Below are positions 55,433 to 64,000 of a stretch of 64,000 nt of DNA, one piece after another. The notes beneath the pieces are model-generated. The model was given only the letters and a program-made list of their open reading frames with translations, was not told the origin of the DNA and searched no databases. The stretch's first letter is position 1. Every line of letters starts with the position of its first letter. Location: assembly GCF_019448235.1 (NCBI RefSeq), contig NZ_CP080409.1:1302001-1366000 (forward strand), given 5' to 3'. Made by a program: the position numbers and the translations under genes. This stretch comes from Nocardioides panacisoli (GTDB taxonomy: Bacteria > Actinomycetota > Actinomycetes > Propionibacteriales > Nocardioidaceae).

Positions 55433-55539
55433 AGGCTCACGCCCACGCGACCCGCCGCGCGGACTAGCCTCGGGGGGTCCGTGCACATGTCCGTGGACTC
55501 CCCCGGCGGAGCCGCGAGTCGAGAGAGACGGAGGCCGCC

Positions 55540-56397
55540 ATGGCCGAGGAGACCGCGCCGTACGGCGCCGGAGCAGCGAAGCCGACCGAGCCCGCGAAGC
55601 CGGTGGCGAAGGTCCGCACCGCCCACCTGCGGGAGATGAAGGAGCGCGGCGAGCGCTTCTCGATGCTCACCGCGTACGACATGTACGCCGCCGCGACCTT
55701 CGACGAGGCGGGCATCGACGTCCTCCTCGTGGGTGACAGCGCGTCGAACAACGTCTACGGGCACGCGACCTCGCTGCCGGTGACCGTGGACGAGCTGCTG
55801 CCGCTGACCCGTGCGGTCGCCGGCGCGGCCTCGCGCGCGCTGGTGGTGGGCGACCTGCCCTTCGGCTCCTACCAGGCCTCGCCCGAGCAGGGCTACCTGA
55901 CGGCGGCGCGCTTCATGAAGGAGGGCCTCGCCCACGCGGTCAAGCTCGAGGGCGGCGCGGAGATGGCGCCCCAGATCGAGCGGATGACCTCTGGAGGCAT
56001 TCCGGTGATGGCCCACATCGGCTTCACGCCGCAGGCCGAGCACGCGCTCGGCGGCTACCGCGTGCAGGGCCGTGGCGAGACGGCGGACCGCATCCTCGCC
56101 GACGCCCACGCGGTGCAGGAGGCCGGCGCGTTCGCCGTGGTGATGGAGATGGTGCCCGGCGACGTCGCCGCCCGCGTCACCGAGGAGCTGGCCATCCCCA
56201 CGATCGGCATCGGCGCCGGCGTGGAGTGCGACGGCCAGGTGCTGGTGTGGCAGGACGCCTTCGGCCTCCGCACCGGGCGGATGCCGCGCTTCGTCAAGCA
56301 GTACGCCGACCTGCACGGAGTGCTCCTCGAGGCGGCCCGCGCCTACGACGCCGACGTCAAGGGCGGCACGTTCCCGGGGGCCGACCACACCTTCTGA
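55540..56397 (+). CDS. panB: 3-methyl-2-oxobutanoate hydroxymethyltransferase
   Basis: A 285-residue TIM-barrel enzyme making ketopantoate from 2-oxoisovalerate and methylene-tetrahydrofolate, the first step to pantothenate and CoA. Motifs: [29 protein letters not shown], metal-binding Asp and Glu, [27 protein letters not shown] and [17 protein letters not shown]. The N-terminal 25 residues are an Ala/Pro/Lys-rich extension. Convergent with the PucR gene, 5 bases apart. Confidence 0.95.
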   Translation: MAEETAPYGAGAAKPTEPAKPVAKVRTAHLREMKERGERFSMLTAYDMYAAATFDEAGIDVLLVGDSASNNVYGHATSLPVTVDELLPLTRAVAGAASRALVVGDLPFGSYQASPEQGYLTAARFMKEGLAHAVKLEGGAEMAPQIERMTSGGIPVMAHIGFTPQAEHALGGYRVQGRGETADRILADAHAVQEAGAFAVVMEMVPGDVAARVTEELAIPTIGIGAGVECDGQVLVWQDAFGLRTGRMPRFVKQYADLHGVLLEAARAYDADVKGGTFPGADHTF

Positions 56398-56402
56398 GGC
56401 GT

Positions 56403-57617
56403 TCAGCCCAGCGCGTCGAGGCCGTGCCAGGCGAGCCATGCCAGCGCGATCTCGAGCTGCGCGGGCCTGTCACCGATGCGGCGCCCGAGCGCACTCTCGG
56501 CCTTGCCGATGCGGTAACGGACGGTGTTGGGATGGATGAAGTGCGTCCGGGCGGTCGACTCGACGTCCTGCCCGTTGCGCAGGTGCGTCAGCACGGTGGC
56601 ACGCACCGCCTCGTCGCCGCGGCGTACGCCGGTCAGCCCGGCGATCTCCCGGCGCACCATCTCCTTGGTCAGCTCGCCCTCCCCCACCAGGGCGAGCAGC
56701 TCGAGGTCGGCGTAGCGCTGGGCGGGCTCCTGCCCGGCCAGTGCCAGGCGGTGCGCGGCGCGGGCCTGCAGGTGGGTGGTGCGGAACCCGGCGACACCGT
56801 GCGCGGGCCTGCCCCAGGCGACGCGGAGTCCCCGCGCCTCGAGCGTGGGCGCAGCGGCCTCGGGGATCACCGGCTCCGTCACCGTCGAGACCCAGCCCCA
56901 GACCTCGCGACTGCCGGCGAGGGTCGTCAGGGGCCGGCCGAGGTCGAGCTCGTCGCACATCCGGGCGGCGGTGTCCGAGAGCGCGAGCTGCTCCTGGGAC
57001 GAGGACTCGGCCGCCCAGAGCACGAAGGCGGTGTGCCACCGGTCCAGCGGCTGCCCCAGCGCCTGCTCGGCGCCGGGGCCGGGGTCGGTCCCGGCGATCA
57101 ACGCCTCGATGGTCTCCTCGCGTCGGGCGAGTGCGCCCTCCTGCAGCCGGTCGACCTCGGCGGTGAAGTCGTCGATGAGGTCCTCGACGGAGTCGTCGAT
57201 CCAGCGGGCGGCGCGGTTCCACAGGTGGACCAGGACCTCGTCGCGCGGCAGGCCTTCCGGCAGCGCGTCGGCGTGGGTGCGCTCGGTGAGGTGCCGGAAC
57301 ACGCCCATGTTGGCGACGCGGTAGATCTTGAGCAGCACGTTGATGTCCAGGTGCCGACGCGCGATCGACTGCGACAGCGCCACCGCCGCCGGCGGCAGGG
57401 CGAGCCGGTAGTCGTCGGCGAGCGTCACCAGGAAGTTGCGCCAGTGGGCGCGCGTGGAGGCGTGGAGCTCCTCGACCAGGACCCGGTCCGCGGCCACCTC
57501 CGGCACGGCGTCGAGGATCTCGGCGTCGATCTCGTCGACGAACTGCTCGACCGATGCCGGCTGCAGCGCCTCCTCGGTGAAGTCGCTCAGCCATGCGGCC
57601 AGCTCCGACTGCGCCAC
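56403..57617 (-). CDS. PucR-family transcriptional regulator
   Basis: A 404-residue regulator starting at GTG 57617 with GGGAGG upstream. The N-terminal RsbRD-like helical domain (about 1-165) contains HLDINVLLKIYRVANMGVF. A central GGDEF-like CdaR segment follows, then the C-terminal PucR HTH (VLTHLRNGQDVESTARTHFIHPNTVRYRIGKAESALG). It faces the GMC oxidoreductase gene across 170 bases and probably controls that gene pair; the inducer is unknown. Confidence 0.88.
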   Translation of the reverse strand: MAQSELAAWLSDFTEEALQPASVEQFVDEIDAEILDAVPEVAADRVLVEELHASTRAHWRNFLVTLADDYRLALPPAAVALSQSIARRHLDINVLLKIYRVANMGVFRHLTERTHADALPEGLPRDEVLVHLWNRAARWIDDSVEDLIDDFTAEVDRLQEGALARREETIEALIAGTDPGPGAEQALGQPLDRWHTAFVLWAAESSSQEQLALSDTAARMCDELDLGRPLTTLAGSREVWGWVSTVTEPVIPEAAAPTLEARGLRVAWGRPAHGVAGFRTTHLQARAAHRLALAGQEPAQRYADLELLALVGEGELTKEMVRREIAGLTGVRRGDEAVRATVLTHLRNGQDVESTARTHFIHPNTVRYRIGKAESALGRRIGDRPAQLEIALAWLAWHGLDALG

Positions 57618-57713
57618 GGCTCCTCCCCGGGTTGTGTTGCCCCACAGGCCCTGCGGCCCCGTCCCCCGAGCGACCGGCGCGCCGTTGTGGCAGCAGACAA
57701 GCACGCTAGCGAG

Positions 57714-57756
57714 GTGTGGAGCACGTCACAAGCAGCCGCGCTGTGGTGCGTGTCAC
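57714..57756. promoter_or_regulatory. Direct repeat in the PucR/GMC intergenic region
   Basis: Two related 16-mers (57714-57729 and 57741-57756) share TGTGG, GC and GTCAC at the same positions (12 of 16 matches) and begin 27 bases apart. They sit 32-74 bases before the oxidoreductase start, a plausible activator-binding arrangement. Confidence 0.4.
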
Positions 57757-57787
57757 GGTGGAAGCCGTCGAGGAGAGGACGCATCGC

Positions 57788-59380
57788 ATGAGCGAGACCT
57801 ACGACTACATCGTGGTCGGCAGCGGATCGGGCGGCGCCGTGGTGGCGGGCCGCCTCAGCGAGGACCCGGGCGTGAGCGTGCTCGTGCTCGAGGCCGGCGG
57901 CCGGAGCCGCCCGCACATGAACGTGCAGGTCCCCGCGGCGTTCGCCAAGCAGTTCAAGACCGACCTGGACTGGGAGTTCTACACCGAGCCCGAGCCGCAC
58001 CTCGACGGTCGCGAGATCTACCAGCCGCGCGGCAAGATGCTCGGCGGCTGCAGCGGCATGAACGCCCAGATGTGGGTGCGCGGCAACCGGTCCGACTACG
58101 ACAACTGGGCCAAGGCCGGGGCCACCGGCTGGTCCTACGACGAGGTCCTCCCCCTCTACAAGCGCGCCGAGCACCACGTGCTCGGCCCCGACGAGCACCA
58201 CGGCGGGTCGGGCCCGCTGCACATCGAGTACCACCGTTCGCTCAACCCCGCGAGCGAGCAGCTGCTCGACGGCATGGTCGAGACCGGGCTGGAGCGCATC
58301 GACAACTACAACGGCGAGCGCCAGGAGGGCGTCGCGGAGTACCAGGTGACCCAGAAGTCCGGCCAGCGCTGGACGACCTACGACGGCTACCTCCGCCCGC
58401 ACCGCAAGCGGCCCAACCTGACCATCCGCACCGGCGCGTTCGTACGCCGCGTCCTGCTCGCCGGGGACGTCGCCACCGGCGTGGAGGTCGAGATCGACGG
58501 GACGACCCGGACGGTGCACGCCGCCAAGGAGGTGATCCTCGCCGCCGGTGCCTACCAGACGCCGCAGCTGCTGATGCTCTCCGGCATCGGCCCGGCCGAC
58601 CACCTGCGCGAGCACGGCATCGAGGTGGTCGTGGACAACGACCACGTCGGCGCCCACCTGATGGACCACCCGCTCTACTGCGTGAACTACGAGACCAGCG
58701 CCACCGGCACCCTCTTCGAGGCGGAGAAGCCGAAGTCGCTGCTGCAGTACCTCACCACGCGCAAGGGCCTGCTGACCTCCAACGTCGGCGAGGTCGGCGG
58801 CTTCTTCCACACCCGCGACGGCGACGAGGCGCCGTACATGCAACTGATCGCCGGCCCGGTCTACTTCTGGCAGGGCGGCACCGTCGCCTACGAGGAGAGC
58901 CCCGTGGTGTGCATCGGGCTCTCCATGGTGGGCGCGGAGAGCGAGGGTCGGGTCTCGCTGGCCAGCGCCGATCCGCACGACAAGCCGAAGGTGCGGCACA
59001 ACTACTTCGCCGAGCGCTCCGACATGGACGCCATGGTCACCGGCATCGAGCGGGCTCGGGAGGTCTTCGCGACCAACGCGGTCAAGGGCTCGATCGGCAA
59101 GGAGGTGCACCCGGGGCCGGGAGTCGGCGCCGGGCGCGACGAGGTCGAGGCCGAGATCCGCCGCAACGTCACCCACACCTTCCACCCCTCCTGCACGGCG
59201 CGGATGGGGACCGAGGACGACGGTGTCCTCGGGGCCGACCTCCGGGTCCACGGAGTGCGGGGCCTGCGCGTCGTGGACGCCTCCGCGATGCCGCGCATCA
59301 CCCACGGCAACACCCACGCCCCCACCGTCCTCATCGGCGAGAAGGCTGCCGACATGATCCGCACCGGGAGCCGCGCATGA
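57788..59380 (+). CDS. GMC-family FAD-dependent alcohol/choline dehydrogenase-like oxidoreductase
   Basis: A 530-residue flavoenzyme. The Rossmann motif VVGSGSGGAVVAGRLSE is at residues 8-24 with LEAGG at its end. The GMC signature PRGKMLGGCSGMNAQMWVRG follows, then GAYQTPQLLMLSGIGP, and the C-terminal active-site region HPSCTARMG with HGNTHAPTVLIGEKAA. It should oxidise a primary alcohol to an aldehyde for the downstream dehydrogenase. Choline is not certain; no glycine-betaine genes are adjacent. The stop overlaps the next start (ATGA). Confidence 0.9.
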   Translation: MSETYDYIVVGSGSGGAVVAGRLSEDPGVSVLVLEAGGRSRPHMNVQVPAAFAKQFKTDLDWEFYTEPEPHLDGREIYQPRGKMLGGCSGMNAQMWVRGNRSDYDNWAKAGATGWSYDEVLPLYKRAEHHVLGPDEHHGGSGPLHIEYHRSLNPASEQLLDGMVETGLERIDNYNGERQEGVAEYQVTQKSGQRWTTYDGYLRPHRKRPNLTIRTGAFVRRVLLAGDVATGVEVEIDGTTRTVHAAKEVILAAGAYQTPQLLMLSGIGPADHLREHGIEVVVDNDHVGAHLMDHPLYCVNYETSATGTLFEAEKPKSLLQYLTTRKGLLTSNVGEVGGFFHTRDGDEAPYMQLIAGPVYFWQGGTVAYEESPVVCIGLSMVGAESEGRVSLASADPHDKPKVRHNYFAERSDMDAMVTGIERAREVFATNAVKGSIGKEVHPGPGVGAGRDEVEAEIRRNVTHTFHPSCTARMGTEDDGVLGADLRVHGVRGLRVVDASAMPRITHGNTHAPTVLIGEKAADMIRTGSRA

Positions 59381-61092
59381 GCACCGACAACCGTGACCGC
59401 GCCGAGCGGATCGTCACCCGCGCGCGGGAGGGCGAACAGGCCTGGGGGCGGCTCGGCGTCGCCGAGCGCCGGGCGATGCTGCAGCGCTTCGTCGGGCTCA
59501 CCCGCGCCCGCGCCGCCGAGTGGGTCGAGATCGCCGCCCGCATCAAGGGGCTGGCGGCCGACTCGCCACTGCTCGGTGAGGAGTGGATGTCCGGGCCGTG
59601 GGCCACGGTCCACTACGCCCAGCACCTGAGCGAGACCCTCGAGCGGATGGAGCGGGGTCGCGGTCCCACCGACGGCTTCGACGTCCGCGACGTGCCCGGC
59701 GACCGGGTGGCCGTCGAGGTGCTCCCCCACTCCACGTGGGACCGCCTGCTGCTGTCGGGCTTCTCCGCCGAGGTGTGGTGCGAGCCCGGCGTCACCGAGG
59801 ACGACGTACGCCGCCACGCCGGTCTGGGCAGCGCGGAGCCGGAGAAGACGCGGGGCACCTGCCTGGTGCTCGGGGCGGGCAACATCTTCTCCATCGCGCC
59901 GCTGGACGCGCTCTACGTGCTGCACGCCGACAACCGGTCGGTCGCGCTCAAGCTCAACCCGATCACCGACGACCTGCTCGGTGTCCTCGAGACGATCTTC
60001 GCGCCCTACATCGAGGTCGGCGCGGTCCAGGTCTTCACCAGTGACGTCGAGCTCGGCGGGATCCTGGCCCAACACGAGGGCATCGACGCGGTCCACATGA
60101 CCGGCTCGGAGCAGACGCACGACGCGATCGTGTGGGGGCCGGGTGAGGAGGGGGACGCCAACAAGTCGGCCGGCACGCCCCGCCTGACCAAGCCGATCTC
60201 CAGCGAGCTCGGCGGTGTCTCACCGGTGATCGTGGTGCCCGGTGAGTGGTCACGCCGCGACCTGGAGTTCCAGGCCCAGCACGTGGCCACCCAGCGGCTG
60301 CACAACTCCGGGGCCAACTGCGTCGCCTCGCAGGTCGTCGTGGTCAGCGAGGACTGGCCGCAGAAGAGGGAGTTCCTGGCGGCGCTGCGCCGTGCGCTGG
60401 CCGATGCCCCGGCGCGACCGGCGTGGTACCCCGGCATGGCCGACCGCGCGGAGGCCGCCCGGTCGACGTACGCCGGCCGCACGCAGGCGGTCGGCGGGAC
60501 GCCCGAGCGCACGCTGCTGACCGGCCTCGACCTCACCGATGCCACCGAGAGCGCCTTCAGCCAGGAGTACTTCGGTCCCGTGCTGGGTGTCGCCGAGGTC
60601 GCCGGGACCGGGGCGGACTTCCTCGCCGAGGCGATCGAGCACGCCAACCAGCGGCTGCGCGGCACGCTCGGCGCCAACGTCATCGTCCGGCCCGAGGACG
60701 AGCAGGCCATCGGCGCCGACCGCTTCGAGGAGCTGCTGGCCGACCTGCGCTACGGCACCGTCGCGGTGAACTGCTGGACCGCGGTGGGCTACCTCGCGCC
60801 GTACGCGACCTGGGGAGCCTTCCCCGGCCACCCGCTGGATGACGTGCAGTCCGGCCGGGGCGTGGTGCACAACGCGCTGCTGCTCGCCGACGCCGAGCGC
60901 ACCGTCGTCCGCGGCCCGTTCCGCCCCTACCCGCGCTCGGTGCTGCACCGCGAGATGTCGTTGACGCCGAACCCGCCGTGGTTCGTCGACAACAAGACTG
61001 CCGCCACCACCGGCCGTCGCCTCGTCGACTTCGCCGCCGCCCCCGCCTGGCGCAAGCTCCCCGGGGTCTTCGCCTCGGCCCTGCGCGGCTGA
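59377..61092 (+). CDS. Aldehyde dehydrogenase family protein (long form)
   Basis: A 571-residue NAD(P)-dependent dehydrogenase, about 70-90 residues longer than typical ALDHs. It has a helical N-terminal extension (VTRAREGEQAWGRLGVAERRAMLQRF) and a long C-terminus. The catalytic Cys lies in NSGANCVASQ and the general-base Glu in SSELGGVSPV. FSQEYFGPVLGV and VNCWTAVGYLAPYATWGAF are later family blocks. It is translationally coupled to the GMC gene, so it probably converts that enzyme's aldehyde product to an acid. Confidence 0.9.
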   Translation: MSTDNRDRAERIVTRAREGEQAWGRLGVAERRAMLQRFVGLTRARAAEWVEIAARIKGLAADSPLLGEEWMSGPWATVHYAQHLSETLERMERGRGPTDGFDVRDVPGDRVAVEVLPHSTWDRLLLSGFSAEVWCEPGVTEDDVRRHAGLGSAEPEKTRGTCLVLGAGNIFSIAPLDALYVLHADNRSVALKLNPITDDLLGVLETIFAPYIEVGAVQVFTSDVELGGILAQHEGIDAVHMTGSEQTHDAIVWGPGEEGDANKSAGTPRLTKPISSELGGVSPVIVVPGEWSRRDLEFQAQHVATQRLHNSGANCVASQVVVVSEDWPQKREFLAALRRALADAPARPAWYPGMADRAEAARSTYAGRTQAVGGTPERTLLTGLDLTDATESAFSQEYFGPVLGVAEVAGTGADFLAEAIEHANQRLRGTLGANVIVRPEDEQAIGADRFEELLADLRYGTVAVNCWTAVGYLAPYATWGAFPGHPLDDVQSGRGVVHNALLLADAERTVVRGPFRPYPRSVLHREMSLTPNPPWFVDNKTAATTGRRLVDFAAAPAWRKLPGVFASALRG

Positions 61093-61095
61093 GGC

Positions 61096-61158
61096 GATAG
61101 TCCCTGACAAAAAGCAGCCGAATCGGCCCGACCGAGGTGCTTTTCGTCAGGGACTATC
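61096..61158. terminator. Long bidirectional terminator between the ALDH gene and tdk
   Basis: Arms of 21 bases (61096-61116 and 61138-61158) pair with one mismatch. The outer 13 (GATAGTCCCTGAC) are perfect and the inner part is A4-GCA against TGC-T4, which provides a T-run on either strand. The right arm includes the last codons and TAG stop of tdk. Confidence 0.82.
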
Positions 61159-61801
61159 CGAACGGGAGCGGCTCGGAGACGAGTGACACCGCCCGCGCGC
61201 GGGCGGCGGTCATGCCCCGCCGGTGGTGCTGGCGGCACAGCACCTCGTAGGAGACCTCGGTCTCCGCGGGCGCGGCGACGTCGCCGACGACGATGACCTC
61301 ACCCTCGGTGATCATGACGCCGTTCTCGGTGCGGGCGTTGTGCGTGGCACGCTCCCCGCACCAGCACAGCGTCTGGACCTGGAGCACCTCGGTGCGGTCG
61401 GCGAGCTCGACCAGCCGGGCAGCCCCCGGGAAGAGCCGGGTGCGGAAGTCGGTGAGGATGCCGAAGCAGAACACGTCGATCTGCAGCTCGTCGACGACCT
61501 TGGCGAGGGCGTCGATCTGCTGCGGCTCGTAGAACTGCGCCTCGTCGCAGACGAAGTAGTCGATCCGGGCGCCGCGGGTGAGCGCGTCGACGGTGTAGCG
61601 CCAGAAGTCGAAGTCGGGCGCGACCTCGACCGCGGTGCGGGTGAGCCCGAGCCGGGAGGAGACCGTGGCGTCCCCGGCCCGGTCCTGGCAGGTGAAGAGC
61701 CGCCCGATCCGCCCGCGCGCGGCGTGGTTGTGGTCGGTCTGCAGCGCGAGGGTGGACTTCCCCGCATCCATCGTCCCGGTCCAGAAGGTCAGTTCCGCCA
61801 C
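61154..61801 (-). CDS. tdk: Thymidine kinase (type II)
   Basis: A 215-residue salvage enzyme phosphorylating thymidine. The P-loop is GTMDAGKSTLAL, Walker B-like IDYFVCDEAQFYEP contains the catalytic Glu, and the zinc lasso Cys residues are in TLCWCGERATHNAR and LCRQHH. Length matches bacterial TK1-like enzymes. Complements thyA elsewhere in the window. Its 3' end is embedded in the long terminator hairpin. Confidence 0.95.
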   Translation of the reverse strand: MAELTFWTGTMDAGKSTLALQTDHNHAARGRIGRLFTCQDRAGDATVSSRLGLTRTAVEVAPDFDFWRYTVDALTRGARIDYFVCDEAQFYEPQQIDALAKVVDELQIDVFCFGILTDFRTRLFPGAARLVELADRTEVLQVQTLCWCGERATHNARTENGVMITEGEVIVVGDVAAPAETEVSYEVLCRQHHRRGMTAARARAVSLVSEPLPFG

Positions 61802-61864
61802 GCGGCCGATCCTGCCACGCGTACGACCGACCGGTGACCGGCAGGCGACGATGGCAGCGTCGGG

Positions 61865-63007
61865 TCAGTCGACCAGGACCGGGATGAGCATCTCCGCGGG
61901 AGTCAGCGAGCCGTGCATCCCGACCAGGTGGTGCTCGTAGGGGAAGGTGTCGCTGCACAGCACGGCGGTGTCCCCGCTGCAGGCCACGACCACGTCGCCG
62001 ATGCGCGGCAGGACGGTGCTGTCGACGGCGCCGAACCAGCCGCGCCGGATCGCCTCGGGGCGCGTCAGGACCTCAGCCCGCTCCCCCAGCGTGGCGCGCC
62101 AGGCGGCGGCGACGTCCTCGACGGCACCGCCGCGGCAGTAGAGGTGGCGGAAGCGAGCCTCGCCGCCCACGAGGGCCACGCCGTCGGAGAGCTCGGGGTG
62201 GTCGGCCACGTCGACGCGGGAGCCGTCCGGCACGTCGACCATGCCGTGGTCGGCCACGACCACGAGGCGACGGTCCGCGGGCAGCGCCTCGCGGAGCTGC
62301 TCGGCCTCGGCGTCGATCATCGCCAGCTGCTGCAGCCACTGGCTCGACGCGACACCCCACCGGTGACCGGTCCAGTCCAGGTCACCGTCGTAGACATAGG
62401 TCAGCGACGGCCGCTCCGCCGACACCTGCGCCACGGCGGCGATCCGCTCACCGACCCGGTCGGCGCCGACGAAGGTGCCGCCGCGCTGGGAGGCGACCGT
62501 GAGGCCGCTGTGCTCGAACTTGCGCTCGCTGACCACGCTGACCTGCACGCCCGCGGCCTGCAGCGTCCCGAACGCCGTCGGGTGCGGCTGCCACTCCTGC
62601 GGGTCGACGTCGGCGTCCCACAGCAGCGCGTTGAGCAGTTCGTCGGTGCCGGGCACCCGCGAGGAGAACCCGACCAGCCCGTGTCCGCCGGGCGTCAGCG
62701 CCGTGCCGAGCGAGCTGAGGCTGGTGACGGTCGTGGACGGCACACCGGCGGTCGCCGGGGTCGAGGCCGCCAGCAGCGAGGAGAGGTACGGCGCGGCCGC
62801 GGCGTACCTCTCCAGCAGCCGGTGGCCGAGCCCGTCGACGAGGAACACCACGTAGGAGGCGGCCTCGGGCAGCTCCAGGCCGGTGGGCCAGGAGGCCATC
62901 GGACGGCCCAGTGCCCGCGCCACGGCGGGGACGACGTCCCCCAGCGACCGGTCGCCGTACGCCGGCTCGCACCAGTCGTGCGGGGGCGGCCCCGGCGGCG
63001 TGGTCAT
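61865..63007 (-). CDS. Alkaline phosphatase superfamily (nucleotide pyrophosphatase/phosphodiesterase-like) protein
   Basis: A 380-residue protein without a clear signal peptide. The metal/nucleophile region VVFLVDGLGHRLLERYAAAAPYLSS is followed by AGVPSTTVTSLSSLGTAL with the likely Thr nucleophile, VGFSSRVPG, TYVYDGDLDWTGHRWG (metal Asp and His) and VVADHGMVDVP (metal Asp, His). This is the NPP-type order. The substrate is unknown. The ATG at 63007 overlaps the preceding gene's stop by 4 bases. The family is typically next to DUF5998 in actinobacteria. Confidence 0.87.
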   Translation of the reverse strand: MTTPPGPPPHDWCEPAYGDRSLGDVVPAVARALGRPMASWPTGLELPEAASYVVFLVDGLGHRLLERYAAAAPYLSSLLAASTPATAGVPSTTVTSLSSLGTALTPGGHGLVGFSSRVPGTDELLNALLWDADVDPQEWQPHPTAFGTLQAAGVQVSVVSERKFEHSGLTVASQRGGTFVGADRVGERIAAVAQVSAERPSLTYVYDGDLDWTGHRWGVASSQWLQQLAMIDAEAEQLREALPADRRLVVVADHGMVDVPDGSRVDVADHPELSDGVALVGGEARFRHLYCRGGAVEDVAAAWRATLGERAEVLTRPEAIRRGWFGAVDSTVLPRIGDVVVACSGDTAVLCSDTFPYEHHLVGMHGSLTPAEMLIPVLVD

Positions 63008-63591
63008 CCGTGGGTGCTCGCGGAGAGGGCGCCGGCGAAGGCGAGCAGTCCGTCGACGGCGTCGGGCCCGTCGGCGGCGGCGGAGACCCGCAGCGAGAAG
63101 TCGTCCGAGCTCAGCACGCCGGTGTAGCCGTGGTCGGCCTCGCACTGCGGATCACTGCAGGCGGCGGGCTCGAGCTCGACCCGGCCGACACCACCCCAGC
63201 CGATGGTCACCAACGCCTCGGCGGGCGGCTTCGGTCCGCCGCTGGGGTCGGTGCTCATCCGGGTGATGACCACCGACTTCACCGAGTCCAGGCTGACCGC
63301 CTCGGTGGTGGTGGAGGTGTAGGGCTCGGGCAGCAGGTCGTCGCCGGCGTGCTCGTCGGTGTGGGCGAAGAGGAGCCGGCTGGGGGTGAGCACCAGCACG
63401 CTCTGGTGGCGGCGCACCTCGTCGCGGTCGAAGGTCGGCTCGTGGTGGACGTAGTAGGACACCACGGCCTCGCCGGCCAACGACTCGTCGACCGCCTCCG
63501 CCACGACCTCCGGGTAGAACCCGGTGCGGTCCAGCGCCTTGCGCAGCGACCCCGCACGGTCGCGACCGATGCCCCTGTCACGCACAGCCAT
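63004..63591 (-). CDS. DUF5998-family protein
   Basis: A 195-residue soluble protein, uncharacterised and actinobacterial. Features: SLRKALDRTGFYPEVVAEAVDESLAGE, SYYVHHEPTFDRDEVRRHQSVLVLTPSRLLFAHTDEH and a mid-protein Cys pair in PAACSDPQCEADHGYTG. The pattern resembles a PH-like beta domain. It is coupled (ATGA) to the phosphatase-like gene downstream and follows the acyl-CoA synthetase gene by 12 bases, so it is likely in one operon. Confidence 0.82.
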   Translation of the reverse strand: MAVRDRGIGRDRAGSLRKALDRTGFYPEVVAEAVDESLAGEAVVSYYVHHEPTFDRDEVRRHQSVLVLTPSRLLFAHTDEHAGDDLLPEPYTSTTTEAVSLDSVKSVVITRMSTDPSGGPKPPAEALVTIGWGGVGRVELEPAACSDPQCEADHGYTGVLSSDDFSLRVSAAADGPDAVDGLLAFAGALSASTHG

Positions 63592-63603
63592 GCCCCGATC
63601 CTG

Positions 63604-64000
63604 TCACTGCGGCAGCGTCGCGGTGACGTCGGGCATCCGGCGCACGTGGGAGTCGGGCCGGGGGTCGGTCACCCGGGCCAGGGTCGCCGAGCCGGTCAGC
63701 ACCTGCAGGCCCTCGACGCCGACCAGCACCAGTGAGAGGTCGAGCGCCTTGATCTGCGGCAGGTCGTCCTTCATCTCCGCCACCTGGGCGATGAGTGCCT
63801 CGATGGCGGCGACGTCGACGTGCTCGGCGCCGCGGTAGCCGAACAGCAGCGGCGAGCTCTTGATCTCGCGCACCATCGAGGAGAGGTCCTTCTGCCCCAG
63901 CGGCGGGATCCGGTAGGCGCGGTCGCCGAGCAGCTCGACGACGGGGCCGGAGACGCCGAAGGAGACGACGGGGCCGAAGAGGCTGTCCTCGAAGCACCGG
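63604..64000 (-). CDS. Acyl-CoA synthetase (NDP-forming)/Pat-type protein, 3' end only
   Basis: The gene enters from beyond the right edge. The visible C-terminal 131 residues include CFEDSLFGPVVSFGVSGPVVELLGD, RIPPLGQKDLSSMVREIKSSPLLFGYRG and DLPQIKALDLSLVLVGVEG. These are the ATP-grasp C-terminal subdomain of NDP-forming acetate-CoA ligases. In actinobacteria this domain is commonly fused to a GNAT domain (Pat, protein lysine acetyltransferase), which would lie outside the window. The TGA stop is at 63604-63606. Confidence 0.85.
   Translation of the reverse strand, partial: RCFEDSLFGPVVSFGVSGPVVELLGDRAYRIPPLGQKDLSSMVREIKSSPLLFGYRGAEHVDVAAIEALIAQVAEMKDDLPQIKALDLSLVLVGVEGLQVLTGSATLARVTDPRPDSHVRRMPDVTATLPQ

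Overview
The window looks like a chromosomal segment of a high-GC actinobacterium, most likely Nocardioides or a close relative (Nocardioidaceae). The support is strongly G/C-biased third codon positions, GTG and TTG starts with Shine-Dalgarno (SD) sequences, and the actinobacterial gene order ftsK - rodZ-like - rimO - pgsA - cinA - clgR. GlnR-type boxes sit in front of glnA, and F420-type and mycothiol-type enzyme families are present. The genus is inferred from gene content and style, not from a marker gene.

Layout. 1-11.6 kb: a sugar dehydrogenase-like lipoprotein, then the clgR/cinA/pgsA/rimO/rodZ-like/ftsK block, RNase J and dapA, all on the minus strand. 11.6-16.2 kb: an LLM oxidoreductase and an ectoine/hydroxyectoine-type ABC importer (ehuABCD). 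16.2-19 kb: folA-thyA, separated by an odd 92-bp insert, then gcvT. 19-27.5 kb: pepA, sucB (two lipoyl domains), a TIGR01777 epimerase, lipB, lipA, a DUF4191 membrane protein and an RDD protein, forming a lipoate-centred neighbourhood. 27.5-29.1 kb: glnA1 behind a clear pair of GlnR boxes, ended by a strong terminator.

29.2-31.0 kb holds the most foreign-looking DNA: a translationally coupled pair made of a receiver-domain protein and a Cys-rich histidine-kinase-like ATPase. GC there is visibly lower, with 42-48 percent in the two 60-base lines I counted. The pair contains codons that are rare around it and is bounded by terminator hairpins. 31.2-46.5 kb is accessory metabolism: a pyrophosphatase, an acetyltransferase, redoxin, HAD, a diverged CysRS/MshC-like ligase, a sugar O-acetyltransferase, two acyl-CoA dehydrogenases, a large secreted nuclease, a stand-alone SNF2 helicase, a ScyD/E-like secreted protein, a TetR regulator and mntP. 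46.6-50.9 kb: glnE-glnA2. In other actinobacteria glnA1, glnE and glnA2 are neighbours; here about 17.5 kb separates glnA1 from glnE.

51-64 kb: a MerR/GyrI regulator, a SatD plus membrane-protein pair with a palindromic operator candidate, and nadE and panB (cofactor synthesis). Then come a PucR regulator divergent from a GMC oxidoreductase-aldehyde dehydrogenase pair, thymidine kinase, an alkaline-phosphatase-superfamily protein, a DUF5998 protein, and the 3-prime end of an acyl-CoA synthetase/Pat-like gene that runs off the window.

Functional threads. Nitrogen control links GlnR boxes, glnA1 (adenylylation Tyr present), glnE and glnA2 (that Tyr replaced by Trp). Lipoate supply (lipB, lipA) sits beside its clients (sucB, gcvT). 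thyA and folA, with tdk further away, serve thymidylate. No rRNA, tRNA, CRISPR array, transposase or integrase was recognised, and no gene-free stretch exceeds 300 bases.
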